Origin: Heterobilharzia americana
Taxonomy: Eukaryota > Platyhelminthes > Trematoda > Strigeidida > Schistosomatidae
DNA length: 64,000 nucleotides
Assembly (NCBI GenBank): GCA_944470555.2
Contig: OX104134.1
Coordinates: 112,896,701 to 112,960,700, forward strand
Reading direction: 5' to 3'
Part shown: piece by piece, positions 61,201-62,490 of the stretch
How the letters are laid out: every line of letters starts with the position of its first letter
How positions within the stretch are numbered: the first letter of the stretch is position 1
Position numbers and translations under genes: made by a program
The notes under the pieces: generated by a model
Seen by the model: the letters and a program-made list of their open reading frames with translations, nothing else
Databases searched by the model: none
Told to the model about the DNA's origin: nothing

Positions 61201-61808
61201 GAGCATTCGAATGTTGTCAGCTTTCACAAACAAAGCAGTTTATGGTCTAGTACATAACCTCTAACGGACCATTAAGTTGCATTTTGGTCCTGCATAGCAA
61301 AACCAGGTCCCAAATTCTGTCGCAAGAGGTCAAGACTACGTACAAATCTGAAGTCCTAAACGCTAGATCGCATGTTCAAAGTTACGCCATTCGACTGAAT
61401 TTTTCAATGAAGCTAGTTCGGAAAGTAAACACTTTTAAAGGTAACGCATAAAATAGATCAGAGAAATAGGAATTAGAATGATGTGAAATGTAAACTTTCT
61501 TATCTCCATCGCTGAGTGCGAAACTGACTAAAACACCTTAATAGTCAAATCAGCTAACACAATGATAATATAACATCTATAGTGATTATAGTATGAGATA
61601 AATAAGACATTTACCGAAAATATATGCAAATGTTCAAGTTCCACATAGCGTAGAAGGGTAAAACAAGCTATCACTAATATATTTAAAATATTTACCTTTA
61701 AGAACTAAAACCAGAAAAACAGAATGGTTGACATATATGTTCAAATGATGTCTTTCAAGAAGCAGCATGAGAGATCGTATTTGATCCCCGACAACCTTTA
61801 AATGGTAA
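4068..61808 (-). CDS. ATR: ATR checkpoint kinase (PIKK), N-terminal half, 28 exons, both ends outside
   Basis: ATR is a nuclear serine/threonine kinase of the PIKK family that senses RPA-coated single-stranded DNA with its partner ATRIP and activates the replication checkpoint. The exons read on the minus strand give about 1,460 codons of helical-repeat sequence. The assignment rests on collinear matches to the animal ATR region upstream of and entering the FAT domain: LLYAQWLGNLGAIDP, then DSAALAVQELLKLF, then ELWDLFPEHLRDLF, then a WSAIRIPI/ESWIRLWSG block, then SPLAFKIF, all in the same order and spacing as in vertebrate ATR. Upstream, LLGPNHVTRMRAKFM, ICLRYNTSPFAK and LFHYLFLEKRE match the UME-domain part. 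Every splice junction keeps phase. The N-terminus, most of FAT, the kinase domain and FATC are not in the window. ATM, SMG1 and mTOR were considered; the LGAIDP and FPEH segments are ATR-specific in my knowledge of the family. Confidence 0.92.
5472..5589 (-). CDS. ATR: ATR exon
   Basis: 39 codons after one base of a split codon, with acceptor TTTTTCAG and donor GTAAGT. It reads YVVESFINWSAIRIPI and ESWIRLWSGSLSSH. It matches the TRYKSS, DWSGVKKP and WSASWAG segments of vertebrate ATR in order. Confidence 0.93.
5590..6449. other. ATR intron sequence with no recognised feature
   Basis: AT-rich, without convincing coding frames, repeats or tRNA-like signals. Confidence 0.5.
6450..6850 (-). mobile_element. 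LINE 3'-tail fragment
   Basis: This dispersed repeat begins with a (CAGA) tail and AAATCAACGTA, then CAAGTGTATCGCTTCAAG on the plus strand. The same order recurs at 27165, 38940, 40735, 41755, 51355 and 62028. Where longer, its minus strand encodes the C-terminal KSLSVGLS..G..RLYGWGPRD block, so it is the 5'-truncated end of a LINE related to the one at 31382. Confidence 0.7.
7190..8420 (+). mobile_element. degenerate CR1-like LINE reverse-transcriptase remnant
   Basis: The plus-strand frames give broken RT sequence: SFWNAINVVYVNN near 7590, then RRISLLSMTSKVLVAMI near 7640, which parallels the NYRGISLL...SKVL motif. After 7890 come fragments resembling the FVDF/DSVDR block and the GVPGRFVN segment. 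The copy is split by a SINE at 7695-7885 and has many stops. Confidence 0.55.
7695..7885 (+). mobile_element. tRNA-derived SINE inside the LINE remnant
   Basis: It has an excellent RNA polymerase III A box (GTGGCTCAGTGG) and, about 50 bases on, a B-box-like GGGTCGAGCTCC. This is followed by the conserved schistosome SINE body (GTTTGGGTAGCC, then AGTGCTCACTGCACGG). It interrupts RT-like sequence on both sides. Confidence 0.7.
8560..8790 (-). mobile_element. LINE C-terminal coding fragment
   Basis: The minus strand resembles the HRLRWLGHVLRM segment near the end of the intact LINE ORF. The plus strand shows GTAGGTGGTGGCTTGACATG and GCTGATGAGAGTTCACAACC. The CTGATGAG here is coding sequence, not a ribozyme core. 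Confidence 0.55.
8965..9160 (-). CDS. ATR: ATR exon pair with a tiny internal intron
   Basis: This opens with DSAALAVQELLKLF (acceptor ATTAG) and ends with ELWDLFPEHLRDLF and PLLTS (donor GTAAGT). These two conserved ATR blocks are in different frames. A 62-bp intron (GTTGGA to CTCAG, 9045-9106) or a 71-bp intron (GTGCCA to CTCAG, 9045-9115) restores the frame. The second half is 8965-9044. Confidence 0.9.
9562..9694 (-). CDS. ATR: ATR exon
   Basis: 44 codons after one base of a split codon, with acceptor CAATAG and donor GTAAGC. It reads LCLSNHEVKTKNDLVVFVN, then FPFHVLCELAKIYLRAA. It matches the segment between LGAIDP and DSAA in vertebrate ATR. Confidence 0.92.
10138..10175 (+). ncRNA. 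degenerate hammerhead (SM-alpha type)
   Basis: It has stem I 5' strand ATCCAG, an intact CTGACGA core and GTCC of stem II. After GGAAGAAAAATG the 3' half is lost: no GTC cleavage triplet and no CTGGAT strand. It is a decayed copy. Confidence 0.5.
10350..10610 (-). CDS. ATR: ATR exon carrying the LGAIDP landmark
   Basis: 86 full codons between split codons, with donor GTATGT. After a serine-rich insertion it reads ADIIASLLQGLTRD and LLYAQWLGNLGAIDPC. The LY...LG.LGAIDP block is the clearest ATR signature in the window. Confidence 0.92.
10664..10771 (-). CDS. ATR: ATR exon
   Basis: 35 codons between split codons, with acceptor CCATAG. It reads RASCFTNESGHTEKEMH and LSSWLPALTHSSRSVR. The 3' boundary is inferred: donor GTTAAC with a 53-bp intron restores the frame of the next exon. 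The donor is weak, and other choices within about 30 bp are possible. Confidence 0.78.
10899..10994 (-). CDS. ATR: ATR exon
   Basis: 31 full codons between split codons, with acceptor ATTTCAG and donor GTAAGG. It reads EQLGDRLSCLFFLPRLPSL and ILDDLCP. The FFLPRLP block corresponds to the FLP segment of ATR. Confidence 0.88.
11507..11626 (-). CDS. ATR: ATR exon (UME region)
   Basis: 39 full codons between split codons, with acceptor CTTTTAG and donor GTTAGA. It contains LDELLPDLGATLVGLL and DLFHYLFLEK. The FHYL...E segment is shared with animal ATR. Confidence 0.9.
11866..12025 (+). mobile_element. SM-alpha-like SINE with degenerate hammerhead
   Basis: The tRNA-like head has the A box TGACCTAGTGG and a B-box-like segment near 11926. 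It is followed by a hammerhead at 11965-12009 with matched stem I strands ATCCAG and CTGGAT. The core reads CTGATCA instead of CTGANGA, and stem II has decayed (GCGAG for GGACG), so cleavage is unlikely. Confidence 0.75.
12088..12159 (-). CDS. ATR: ATR exon (short, UME region)
   Basis: 72 bp, 23 full codons between split codons: ICLRYNTSPFAKVVVKAW and RSFIR. The acceptor is CTTTAG and the donor GTAAGT. It matches the conserved LRF/CRAW segment of vertebrate ATR and joins in phase on both sides. It is easy to miss because of its size. Confidence 0.87.
12828..13822 (-). mobile_element. 5'-truncated RTE LINE copy
   Basis: This is the 3' kilobase of the RTE family in minus orientation. It is almost identical to 22195-23155, base for base across about 960 bp as far as I can read. 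It includes the CAGC/CAGT/CAGA microsatellite and the C-terminal coding block. It ends abruptly on its 5' side near 13822. Confidence 0.88.
13156..13199 (+). repeat. CAGC/CAGT/CAGA microsatellite inside the RTE copy
   Basis: A run of CCAG, then CAGT, then CAGA units. The same array with the same unit counts is in the second RTE copy at 22503-22552. Confidence 0.85.
14352..14612. repeat. palindromic SINE pair (arms about 100 bp, spacer about 45 bp)
   Basis: Two inverted copies of the same SINE 3' region face each other: 14352-14463 and 14508-14612. The shared block runs from AACAACTTGAAAT through CTGATGTCAG and CCTTTGTTCC to the hammerhead. The spacer supplies the 5' part of the hammerhead on the plus strand only. 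Confidence 0.85.
14494..14539 (+). ncRNA. hammerhead ribozyme with intact core (CUGAGGA variant)
   Basis: Stem I is GCACTG (14494-14499) paired with CAGTGC (14534-14539). The core is CTGAGGA (14500-14506). Stem II is GTCC, loop CATACTA, GGAC (14507-14521). GAAA is at 14522-14525, then a very short self-complementary stem III CAGCTG and the cleavage triplet GTC ending at 14533. All conserved type-I hammerhead positions are present. The short stem III suggests dimeric folding, as known for schistosome and newt hammerheads. Confidence 0.75.
15102..15268 (-). CDS. ATR: ATR exon (UME region)
   Basis: 55 codons plus two bases, with acceptor TTTCTAG and donor GTAAGT. It contains YWRFFDNMLLNDDV and LVVFIQLLGPNHVTRMR. 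The LGPNHV...R.K.M motif corresponds to the conserved LGPKH segment of animal ATR. Confidence 0.9.
15880..16420 (-). repeat. two tRNA-like repeats (SINE-like)
   Basis: 16062-16110 has a B-box complement (GATTCGAACTCATACC) and GTTAACGACACTATCACAG, related to 38290-38480. 16260-16390 carries the standard SINE body in reverse, with GTAGGCAGTGCACTACACC and GTTCGAATCC. Boundaries are approximate. Confidence 0.5.
16430..18009. other. ATR intron, mostly featureless
   Basis: Apart from the decayed hammerhead at 17571-17616 I recognise nothing in this stretch. Confidence 0.5.
17571..17616 (-). ncRNA. degenerate hammerhead (SM-alpha type)
   Basis: On the minus strand, a CTGATGA core and the cleavage segment GGGCGTC followed by CTGGAT are present. 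The stem I 5' strand is mutated, and GAAA has become AAAA after GGAC. The flanking GGATTCCACTG is the usual 3' flank of the family. Confidence 0.55.
18010..18207 (-). CDS. ATR: ATR exon
   Basis: 66 codons, phase 0 to 0, with acceptor CTTTCAG and donor GTAAAT. It contains MSIERIARLNDISRLMHQF and CLGLRWISSLILPQCG. It collinearly matches the ATR segment that precedes the UME core. Confidence 0.86.
18760..18867 (-). CDS. ATR: ATR exon
   Basis: 36 codons, phase 0 to 0, with acceptor CTATAG and donor GTAAGC. It reads DYVSKIVQLCVLPETLVYIF and DDQAVHLAFLE. It matches the start of the ATR stretch leading into LGPKH-type sequence. The intron upstream is 8.8 kb and full of mobile elements. Confidence 0.85.
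20100..21560 (-). mobile_element. LINE remnant split by a Penelope-like insertion
   Basis: On the minus strand the order is SLIIPVFRKKEKF and GISLTNIVFKILGS (21200-21300), ISARIQKARLAFAD (about 20960), VLSVLLYGCET (about 20860) and FDHHCL (about 20800). After a gap come the NAEVR and RLRWLGYAL segments (20180-20290). This is the family of the intact LINE at 31382, with internal deletions and stops. Confidence 0.75.
20310..20763 (+). mobile_element. 5'-truncated Penelope-like element, GIY-YIG C-terminus
   Basis: The ORF to 20666 reads SGSVRLTEHRNLAKHR, NNLEKHSAIALHSLTHNHTI and ARWRERLITESLFIES. The pattern of arginines, SA.A.H....H.I and R..RL..E...I matches the end of the GIY-YIG endonuclease domain of Penelope-like elements; the GIY-YIG motif itself is lost with the 5' end. 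It interrupts a LINE between GGTGACACC and a degenerate duplicate of that site near 20764-20777. Confidence 0.7.
21985..22135 (-). mobile_element. tRNA-derived SINE
   Basis: This is the reverse of the SINE body: TGCAGTAGGCAGCGAG, then CTACCTGGCGACTAAG, then GGTGGGTGGAGTCGG with a B-box complement (GATTCGAAC). It lies just beyond the target duplication of the RTE LINE. Confidence 0.6.
22179..25221 (-). mobile_element. near-complete RTE LINE
   Basis: About 3.0 kb in minus orientation, with 10-bp flanking repeats (22169-22178 and 25222-25231, one mismatch). The endonuclease start is at about 24930-24970 (MGTWNVRTIFEAG), followed by the QTVNWRVNNLLRF region near 24790. The RT core is broken by stops. 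The 5' boundary sequence (ACTAGTTAAGCAGGC on the plus strand) is shared with the copy ending at 3082, which supports both ends. Confidence 0.87.
25812..26430 (+). repeat. dispersed LINE 3' region, near-identical to 63465-64000
   Basis: At least 530 bp match 63465-64000 with only isolated differences (for example TCTGACACAC versus TCTGACGCAC). The last part (26250-26420) is the forward form of the LINE tail found reversed at 6450 and elsewhere (TTCACATCACTCTTCTTC, then GGCAACTTGAGACCGATGC). Confidence 0.75.
27165..27640 (-). mobile_element. LINE C-terminus and tail
   Basis: The tail at 27165-27440 is followed on the minus strand by coding remnants RLRWLQHVLRTPSR and MLSELGLGF (27500-27625), homologous to the end of the intact LINE ORF. 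It sits about 35 bp from the ATR exon at 27674. Confidence 0.75.
27674..27781 (-). CDS. ATR: ATR exon
   Basis: 36 codons, phase 0 to 0, with acceptor CAATAG and donor GTAAAT. It reads ELIAALFIALVLRG and HLRIRQLISEVPYLD. A minus-strand LINE fragment ends only about 35 bp downstream. Confidence 0.82.
28563..28652 (-). CDS. ATR: ATR exon
   Basis: 30 codons, phase 0 to 0, with acceptor CTCTCAG and donor GTGAGT. It reads VIVEHMDQSVFQTMESLSRL and ends RVEKRVLYK. This fits the ATR segment before the UME domain. Compared with vertebrate ATR, roughly 250-300 residues expected between this and the previous exon are missing or unrecognised. Confidence 0.8.
28855..29165 (+). mobile_element. tRNA-derived SINE with variant hammerhead
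   Basis: The tRNA-like head has an A box (CAGTGGCCCAATGG) and a B box (GGGTTCGATCG). It is followed by a hammerhead at 29067-29112 with core CTGAGGA, stem II GTCC...GGAC, GAAAC and GTC. The stem I strands (GCATTC and CAGTCC) no longer pair. The same family is at 14352, 44765 and 57780. Confidence 0.68.
29755..29915 (-). mobile_element. tRNA-derived SINE
   Basis: This is the reverse of the SINE body: GTGCAGTAGGCAATGAGCC, then TTACCTGGCTGTCC, then GCGGTGGGTGGAGC and a decayed B-box complement. Confidence 0.6.
30349..31001 (+). CDS. three exon-like segments antisense to ATR
   Basis: Segments 30349-30486, 30613-30662 and 30945-31001 have acceptors CGACAG, GAGAAG and GGTAG and donors GTGAGT, GTGAGA and GTTACT. 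Their phases are mutually consistent. They read FFPFLVSIESDYETVAGKSF, then QNNLHNDQHSKYGGEN, then DGLLCELPDAAEYSCCIHL. The last frame is open back to 30919 and ends at a TAG at 31007. I do not recognise the protein. It could be a nested gene or an inverted piece of ATR; the neighbouring ATR exons flank a place where about 300 residues seem missing. Confidence 0.4.
31010..31165 (-). mobile_element. SM-alpha-like SINE with hammerhead
   Basis: On the minus strand, a tRNA-like head (GTAGCCTAGTGGATAACGC, then GGTACCGGGTTTGAG) leads into the hammerhead at 31017-31061. The 5' part of the head overlaps the next, oppositely oriented fragment at 31170-31250. Confidence 0.72.
31017..31061 (-). ncRNA. 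hammerhead ribozyme, core intact, stem II weakened
   Basis: On the minus strand, stem I ATCCAG (31056-31061) pairs with CTGGAT (31017-31022). The core is CTGACGA, GAAAC is intact and the cleavage triplet is ATC. Stem II reads GTCC against GGCT, which leaves about two good pairs, so activity would be reduced. Confidence 0.6.
31194..31238 (+). ncRNA. degenerate hammerhead, stems kept
   Basis: Stem I ATCCAG/CTGGAT and stem II GTCC/GGAC are intact. The core reads ATGGCGA instead of CTGANGA, and GAAA reads GAGAA. It lies inverted to the copy at 31017 with a 132-bp gap. Confidence 0.55.
31382..35325 (+). mobile_element. full-length, apparently intact non-LTR retrotransposon (LINE)
   Basis: The element is 3,944 bp and is bounded by an exact 13-bp target-site duplication (31369-31381 and 35326-35338). 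It has a GC-rich 5' leader starting CCCGACCG, one long open frame and a 3' tail ending in GAT/ATG trinucleotide repeats. The AP endonuclease comes before the reverse transcriptase, as in RTE- and CR1-type LINEs; I cannot fix the clade without a tree. The target is itself repeat-like sequence. Degenerate relatives are at 20100-21560, 50209-51112, 52050-52690, 54850-56960 and 59680-60930. Confidence 0.93.
31703..35131 (+). CDS. LINE polyprotein: AP endonuclease plus reverse transcriptase
   Basis: The frame is open from 31703 to the stop at 35129-35131 (1,142 codons). The first in-frame ATG is only at 32213. The endonuclease N-terminal motif (IGAFNVRTL) lies before it, so the true start is upstream and probably not AUG, or it arises by another mechanism. 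Counting from the TTG at 32186: the endonuclease motif CVCETRI is at 15-20, GDLNAQVG at 143-150, QIDHIAISHRW at 213-223 and DSDHALVRA at 239-247. The RT motifs are AAGPDGLP at 475-482, NHRGISL at 533-539, GFRPGRGCIDQIF at 569-581, FLDLKAAFDS at 601-610, GVRQGCPLSPF at 659-669 and YADD at 704-707. The C-terminal part has RLRWLGHVLRM at 887-897. No frameshift or missing catalytic residue is seen, so the element may be competent. Confidence 0.93.
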   Translation, partial: HTPPRPTVCRAGGVGSLVVSFRSSGPKNTKIQNNHTQKAGCDRPQADVRWALRSHKSLSGTLRRNSLPRCGQPGSVNRPHNSVSTQVSSDCYPPPPSLPSNLPSRLLINDAASSSISPTSAAFDNDLSPQNSIPGLLKPRSKLHIGAFNVRTLRQIGQQASLAKTLATRGMDVCCVCETRIQDPSVVIHLTSPDQSGESAKFTLRVSGDSIASSRGLAGVGIALSTRAENSLLDWIPVDSRLCAMRLNGTVRTKRNSETRRCLFVISAYAPTDCSSDEVKDEFYHKLSNLLSKAKRSDVVVVAGDLNAQVGRLSEAERHLGGTFGIPAERTDNGDRLLQLCSDNRLFLASTNFRHKERHCLTWRPPSSTQRWTQIDHIAISHRWRGSVEDCRSFWSTCLDSDHALVRARICLRLNGRRKNLATKPLRVLLDNENTKAVFSEKLARQLSEQKTVTHPEEAWCHLQSTVKAALETVADSKIMAKKSQWISAASSKLMDARECIPAGSEYNEERAQLKNKLTKSLRNDREQWWAAKAKEMEKAAAIGNSRQLFRLIKETGGKWSTTVSEVIAEKDGSAIHSQGRRLGRWAEHFEEQFNWPPATIALPAIQSDPEWDIETGPPTLEEVEKAVGSLKRGRAAGPDGLPAEVYKNGGRVLLVRLTEVLASIWESNTIPSDWSKSLIIPVFKKGEKSSCDNHRGISLTNIVSKILSSIILRRLSGAREQQARENQAGFRPGRGCIDQIFTLRQVLEHRHAYRRPTIAVFLDLKAAFDSVDREVLWQCLSLKGVPSKYITLLKALYSNTCGHVRAYGELSRELYSSSGVRQGCPLSPFLFNFIIDILMEVSLSSPNYKDVDRITGEFSLDLEYADDIVLLGEDADKMQSLLNTLSGNLRMFGMRFSPPKCKFLLQDWSSAVPRLTIESEVVECVDHFTYLGSRINSGGLVADEISARIQKARLAFANLRHLWRRRDIRLSIKGRVYCTAVRSVLLYGCETWPLKVEDMRRLQVFDHRCLRSIGRIPWCHHVSNAEVRCRVLGRRGKSVDEVVNLHRLRWLGHVLRMPSHRLPRHTMLAEVGSGWKKARGGQTKTWHQCMKSLTVGLSHVGRCRLGGWGPRDKRNQWLETLGDMAQNRSQWRRCIHTLSSS
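35519..35593 (-). CDS. ATR: ATR exon with GC-AG donor
   Basis: 25 codons, phase 0 to 0: IQNLISLLRLPRAQVL followed by RLSDHQLAQ. The acceptor CTTGCAG is strong. The donor reads CAG/GCAAGT, a classic minor GC-AG site. The 6.9-kb intron that follows holds the intact LINE and two hammerhead SINEs. Confidence 0.78.
35600..36903. other. ATR intron, no recognised feature
   Basis: AT-rich unique-looking intron sequence between two ATR exons. I see no coding frame, repeat family or tRNA-like signal in it. Confidence 0.5.
36904..37364 (-). CDS. ATR: ATR exon (longest)
   Basis: 153 codons, ending with VYMQ at donor GTTAGA. It contains ISFILLDILHSLRF, LCTQLNEKSADLSV and LIDLFVSILSTLCQLGLMH. VYMQ followed by IQNLISLLRLP in the next exon parallels the YMQ plus leucine-helix segment of vertebrate ATR. 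The acceptor is uncertain: the phase allows CAAG at 37364 or GTAAG at 37370. A stronger-looking TTAG at about 37309 gives the wrong phase. Confidence 0.82.
38290..38680. repeat. SINE-like repeat related to 15880-16130
   Basis: It shares GAGATTCGAACACA (a B-box complement) and the block GTTGGAGGCATTCGGAAGG followed by TTTTGCGCTTGTTG with the repeat near 15960-16080. Boundaries are uncertain. Confidence 0.4.
38940..39260 (-). mobile_element. LINE 3'-tail fragment
   Basis: Starts CGTAGAACCACGCACACAG and continues through the shared tail to GTTAGGGATTTCATAGACTG. It is 5'-truncated like its relatives. Confidence 0.65.
39814..40082 (-). CDS. ATR: ATR exon
   Basis: 89 full codons between split codons, with acceptor TTTTAG and donor GTTAGT. 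It contains QLKADQHLTKSMILLLCRLS and LESLFLFEHIDFLSYMF. The middle is serine- and asparagine-rich and probably a loop. Confidence 0.8.
40735..40995 (-). mobile_element. LINE 3'-tail fragment, decayed
   Basis: Contains ACAGAAGTGTATCGGTTTAAG and TTGCCACACCATCC from the shared tail, then diverges. It is shorter and more mutated than the copies at 27165 and 41755. Confidence 0.5.
41213..41487 (-). CDS. ATR: ATR exon
   Basis: 91 codons plus two bases, with acceptor TGTTTAG and donor GTGAGT. It contains WIYLCGAIISLLCSLIHWF, SSLIVDFILSYLPLDDAK and SGFLDDILVLSGDGG, which is helical-repeat sequence. It was chosen over an overlapping frame because it is bounded by splice sites with matching phase. Confidence 0.82.
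41755..42470 (-). mobile_element. LINE C-terminus and tail
   Basis: The minus strand carries SMKSLSVGLSRVGS and RLYGWGPRDNRN (42000-42060), directly comparable to the end of the intact LINE ORF. Further up (42290-42470) is a fragment resembling its SVLL-GC-T and LRHLWR segments. The 3' tail runs to 41755. Confidence 0.75.
42964..43025 (-). CDS. ATR: ATR exon (short)
   Basis: A 62-bp exon with acceptor TTTATAG and donor GTAGTT. It completes an aspartate codon, then reads FSVNDTSVLKSLVDWLKNLK. Both phases match the neighbours. Confidence 0.75.
44306..44475 (-). CDS. ATR: ATR exon
   Basis: 56 full codons between split codons, with acceptor TTTTCAG and donor GTAGGT. It contains LKDLIQKLSIEAVHIVF and YFGLRLLSSAVITIQ. 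An acceptor further upstream (CTGTACAG) also keeps the frame open, but its phase does not fit the previous exon. Confidence 0.8.
44765..44960 (-). mobile_element. tRNA-derived SINE with degenerate variant hammerhead
   Basis: On the minus strand, a tRNA-like region with a B-box-like GAGTTCGATATC leads into a hammerhead-like segment at 44823-44868. The core is TTGAGGA, and GAAA has become AAAA. Stem II GTCCCGTACTAGGAC is intact. Confidence 0.6.
45315..45475 (-). mobile_element. tRNA-derived SINE
   Basis: This reversed SINE body has an intact B-box complement (GGGTTCAAACCCGTG) and A-box complement (CCAGTGAGCCATAG). Confidence 0.65.
46260..46438 (-). CDS. ATR: ATR exon
   Basis: 59 codons plus two bases, with acceptor TTACTAG and donor GTAAGT. 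It includes HIKEFLEALKVKHP and DWIVFTKIWSGLSNFL. The remaining two bases join with the next exon to give a glutamate codon. Confidence 0.8.
47690..47855 (-). mobile_element. tRNA-derived SINE
   Basis: Reversed SINE body: TAGTGAGCCACACTTATC, then ACTACCTGGTAGCCC, then TTTCGAACCCACACC and CTACTGAGCCACAGC. It lies about 130 bp left of an ATR exon. Confidence 0.68.
47986..48228 (-). CDS. ATR: ATR exon
   Basis: 81 codons, phase 0 to 0, with strong acceptor TTTTCAG and donor GTAAAG. It contains ICVQVLNTDWIKK, LALVDFTSYYLSNSLL and IIPTDMLDIQ. The intron on its 5' side is 9.0 kb and holds the Penelope-like element and several LINE remnants. Confidence 0.82.
48868..48912 (+). ncRNA. degenerate hammerhead (SM-alpha type)
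   Basis: CTAATGA core (one change from CTGATGA), GAAAC intact, triplet GTC, then CTGAAT where CTGGAT is expected. About 70 bp to the left is a reversed remnant of the same segment (GGAATCCAGGATACGCG), so this is another head-to-head pair. Confidence 0.5.
48990..50208 (-). mobile_element. RTE LINE 5' half, degenerate
   Basis: This matches the 5' half of the RTE family; 49400-50150 is very close to 24050-24830. It carries endonuclease sequence in minus orientation (TFRIVNWKVNNLLRF, FWSGYHD). It stops at about 48990 without the RT or the 3' tail and abuts a plus-strand LINE fragment on its right. Confidence 0.8.
50209..51112 (+). mobile_element. LINE 3' fragment, plus strand, interrupted
   Basis: Translations resemble the ARIQKARLAFANLRHLW region (50235-50290) and the YCTAVRSVLLYG region near 50325. 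After the foldback insertion come CAGGTGTTTGACCACC and the RWLGHVL and MLAEVGSGW regions. The 3' end reads ATGAGGTGTGG as in the intact LINE. Confidence 0.75.
50410..50587. mobile_element. foldback (MITE-like) element inside the LINE fragment
   Basis: Inverted arms of about 57 bp (50436-50491 and 50523-50581) share GGAGGTTATCTGAGAAAT around a loop of about 31 bp. It is flanked by near-identical 10-bp sequences (TCAGGTATTT at 50400 and TCAGGTGTTT at 50588), and the LINE sequence resumes exactly at the second one. There is no coding capacity. Confidence 0.7.
51355..51830 (-). mobile_element. LINE 3'-tail fragment, near-identical to 62028-62490
   Basis: About 270 bp from GAGACAGGCAAGCAAACAG onward are essentially identical to 62028-62300. 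The two then diverge gradually. It belongs to the same tail family as 6450. Confidence 0.75.
52050..52690 (+). mobile_element. LINE endonuclease fragment
   Basis: Broken frames give SVYAPINCGSDTAKYEFY (comparable to the SAYAPTDCSSDEVKDEFY segment of the intact LINE) and later LLLLCSENHLFPISSNFKHK. It ends where the Penelope-like structure begins. Confidence 0.65.
52696..54387 (+). mobile_element. Penelope-like element with inverted long repeats
   Basis: Arms of about 680 bp (52696-53371 and 53707-54387) are inverted copies of each other and flank a central stretch of about 335 bp. The centre and right arm together encode, on the plus strand, the RT motif RYMDDTFLICDE and then TGQFTNFYS. After a frame break comes the linker and C-terminal part, SSFKIIYKVKLNYSK and KLCVQKRFVKPLSLPW. 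YMDDTF, TG.FTNF.S and the CVQK...PLSLPW ending are typical of Penelope-like elements. The upstream RT domains are missing. Confidence 0.78.
53404..53643 (+). pseudogene. Penelope-like reverse transcriptase fragment (palm, YMDD)
   Basis: 79 codons covering the catalytic YMDD box at the start, a helix region and the SSYFLDVMLNRRD block. It ends at a TAG after NFYS, where the family continues with VPL-type sequence in the same frame. The 5' part is cut off by the left inverted arm. Confidence 0.7.
54850..56960 (+). mobile_element. degenerate LINE, endonuclease to reverse transcriptase
   Basis: In order on the plus strand: FIVRTLMQIGKQAG (54880), FVISAYTSMDC (about 55230), MNGQVDRL (about 55345), LFALHQMYCMLTIVLFLDI (56370), SSGVKQGCPISAFLVGFAID (56590) and REYANDLILLCDN (56720). 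The catalytic box reads YAND instead of YADD. There are many stops and indels. It is a second lineage compared with the intact LINE. Confidence 0.75.
57238..57480 (-). CDS. ATR: ATR exon (probable)
   Basis: 81 codons, phase 0 at both ends, fitting between the flanking phase-0 junctions. The donor ACT/GTAAGT is near-perfect. It contains TLLPVLVLTFLSTWHGS and VLCLRLLCIAEQRLA. The acceptor (AACCAG) lacks a good pyrimidine tract, so the 5' boundary could be one of several AGs further in. Confidence 0.6.
57780..58060 (+). mobile_element. tRNA-derived SINE with variant hammerhead
   Basis: The tRNA-like head (GGCCTATTGGTCCAGTAATG, then GGTTCCGAGTCCGAGCC) is followed by a hammerhead at 57948-57993 with paired stem I (GCACTG/CAGTGC), GAAAC and GTC. 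The core reads CTGGGGT, so it is probably inactive. Confidence 0.65.
58397..58543 (-). CDS. ATR: ATR exon
   Basis: 49 codons, phase 0 at both ends, containing YLKYFSCPYINGIRDP and LCLDLAYHSYMDSEK. The donor GTGAGA is good. The acceptor GGTAAG has a weak pyrimidine tract, so the first few codons are uncertain. The intron before it is about 69 bp. Confidence 0.68.
58613..58727 (-). CDS. ATR: ATR exon
   Basis: 38 codons starting YVLAPLIASLHTYSPPV and ending LTDIHGKQ. The acceptor TTTGCAG is strong and the donor is GTTAGT. The helical, leucine-rich composition suits the N-terminal HEAT array of ATR. Confidence 0.8.
58769..58848 (-). CDS. ATR: ATR exon
   Basis: 26 codons plus two bases, beginning SDEPKFYCLPIELTTLKEAY. 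The acceptor is TTATAG and the donor GTATCC. It is flanked by introns of 44 and 41 bp, and the split serine codon joins exactly to the next exon. Confidence 0.78.
58893..58999 (-). CDS. ATR: ATR exon
   Basis: 35 codons after two bases completing the previous codon. It contains LLNSMEGFVQK and APCLNGIISHEDDK. The acceptor TTCTTAG is strong. The donor GTAGTT opens an intron of only 44 bp; an alternative reading through to GTATAT at 58868 would lose the frame of the next exon. Confidence 0.75.
59680..60930 (+). mobile_element. LINE fragment (endonuclease end to RT start)
   Basis: Reads EAKRSDVINVADDL, FEIPIAKTDN, STQRWTQIDHNAISPHW, LDSDQATVRA, KRKAAGPFGL and SSCDNHMGISLTNIVSKI in the order of the intact LINE, with stops between. 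It is truncated at both ends and lies in the 2.7-kb ATR intron. Confidence 0.8.
61696..61808 (-). CDS. ATR: ATR exon (most 5' well-supported exon)
   Basis: 37 full codons, entered with one base and left with one base of a split codon. The acceptor is CTTCAG and the donor is GTAAAT. It reads VVGDQIRSLMLLLERHH and VFLVLVLK, leucine-rich helical-repeat sequence near the N-terminus. The split codon joins in frame to the exon ending at 58999. The intron in between is 2.7 kb and carries a LINE remnant. Confidence 0.75.
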
Positions 61809-62027
61809 CTGAAGTGTGGTCGACAGGCAATCACTATTAGCCGATAAATACACCATATGGAGAAATCTATTTTTAAAAAGCATGAAAGGAAACTGGTCAA
61901 GAGTACAGATTAGGAAAATGAAACATTTAATTTGTTCATTCATTACACTTAACTTGATTACGTATCGAAAAGTTCATTGCATACACTACATAAACCAACA
62001 AAACAAAATGTAGGACACATATTTCAA

Positions 62028-62490
62028 AAGAGAGACAGGCAAGCAAACAGATAGAAAAAACCAACCGAGAATCTCACACAGAAGTACACCGCTTCGAGTT
62101 ATCACATCTCTCAGCAACATACCAAAAACAAGTGGATGGAAAAGGAGTGACATCGAAGTAGACAAAAGTGTATAGGAGGAGAAACAGTTTCAAAACTGAA
62201 CATCAGTGAAAGTGCTCATACACTAGGAGACATTGAAGAGTGACCACATCAACACCATTGCAACCAGTTTTCAACATTATCACCAAGGGTCTCCAAACAA
62301 TGATTCCTATTACCTTGAGCACCCGAATCAGGTAGTCCTATTCGCCATGCCGAAGTATGGACTTACATATGACCAAGTTAGCCGCTTCATGAAGTGTTAC
62401 CACTTCATGGTTTGACAGCCCTGACCTTTCTACCCATCCACCACTACTTGCACATGTTGGGTAGGTAAAGGTTCACAAACTTCCCCAGCT
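62028..62490 (-). mobile_element. LINE 3'-tail fragment
   Basis: A near copy of 51355-51830. The identity begins abruptly at GAGACAGGCAAGC in both, which marks the end of the tail. Confidence 0.75.
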
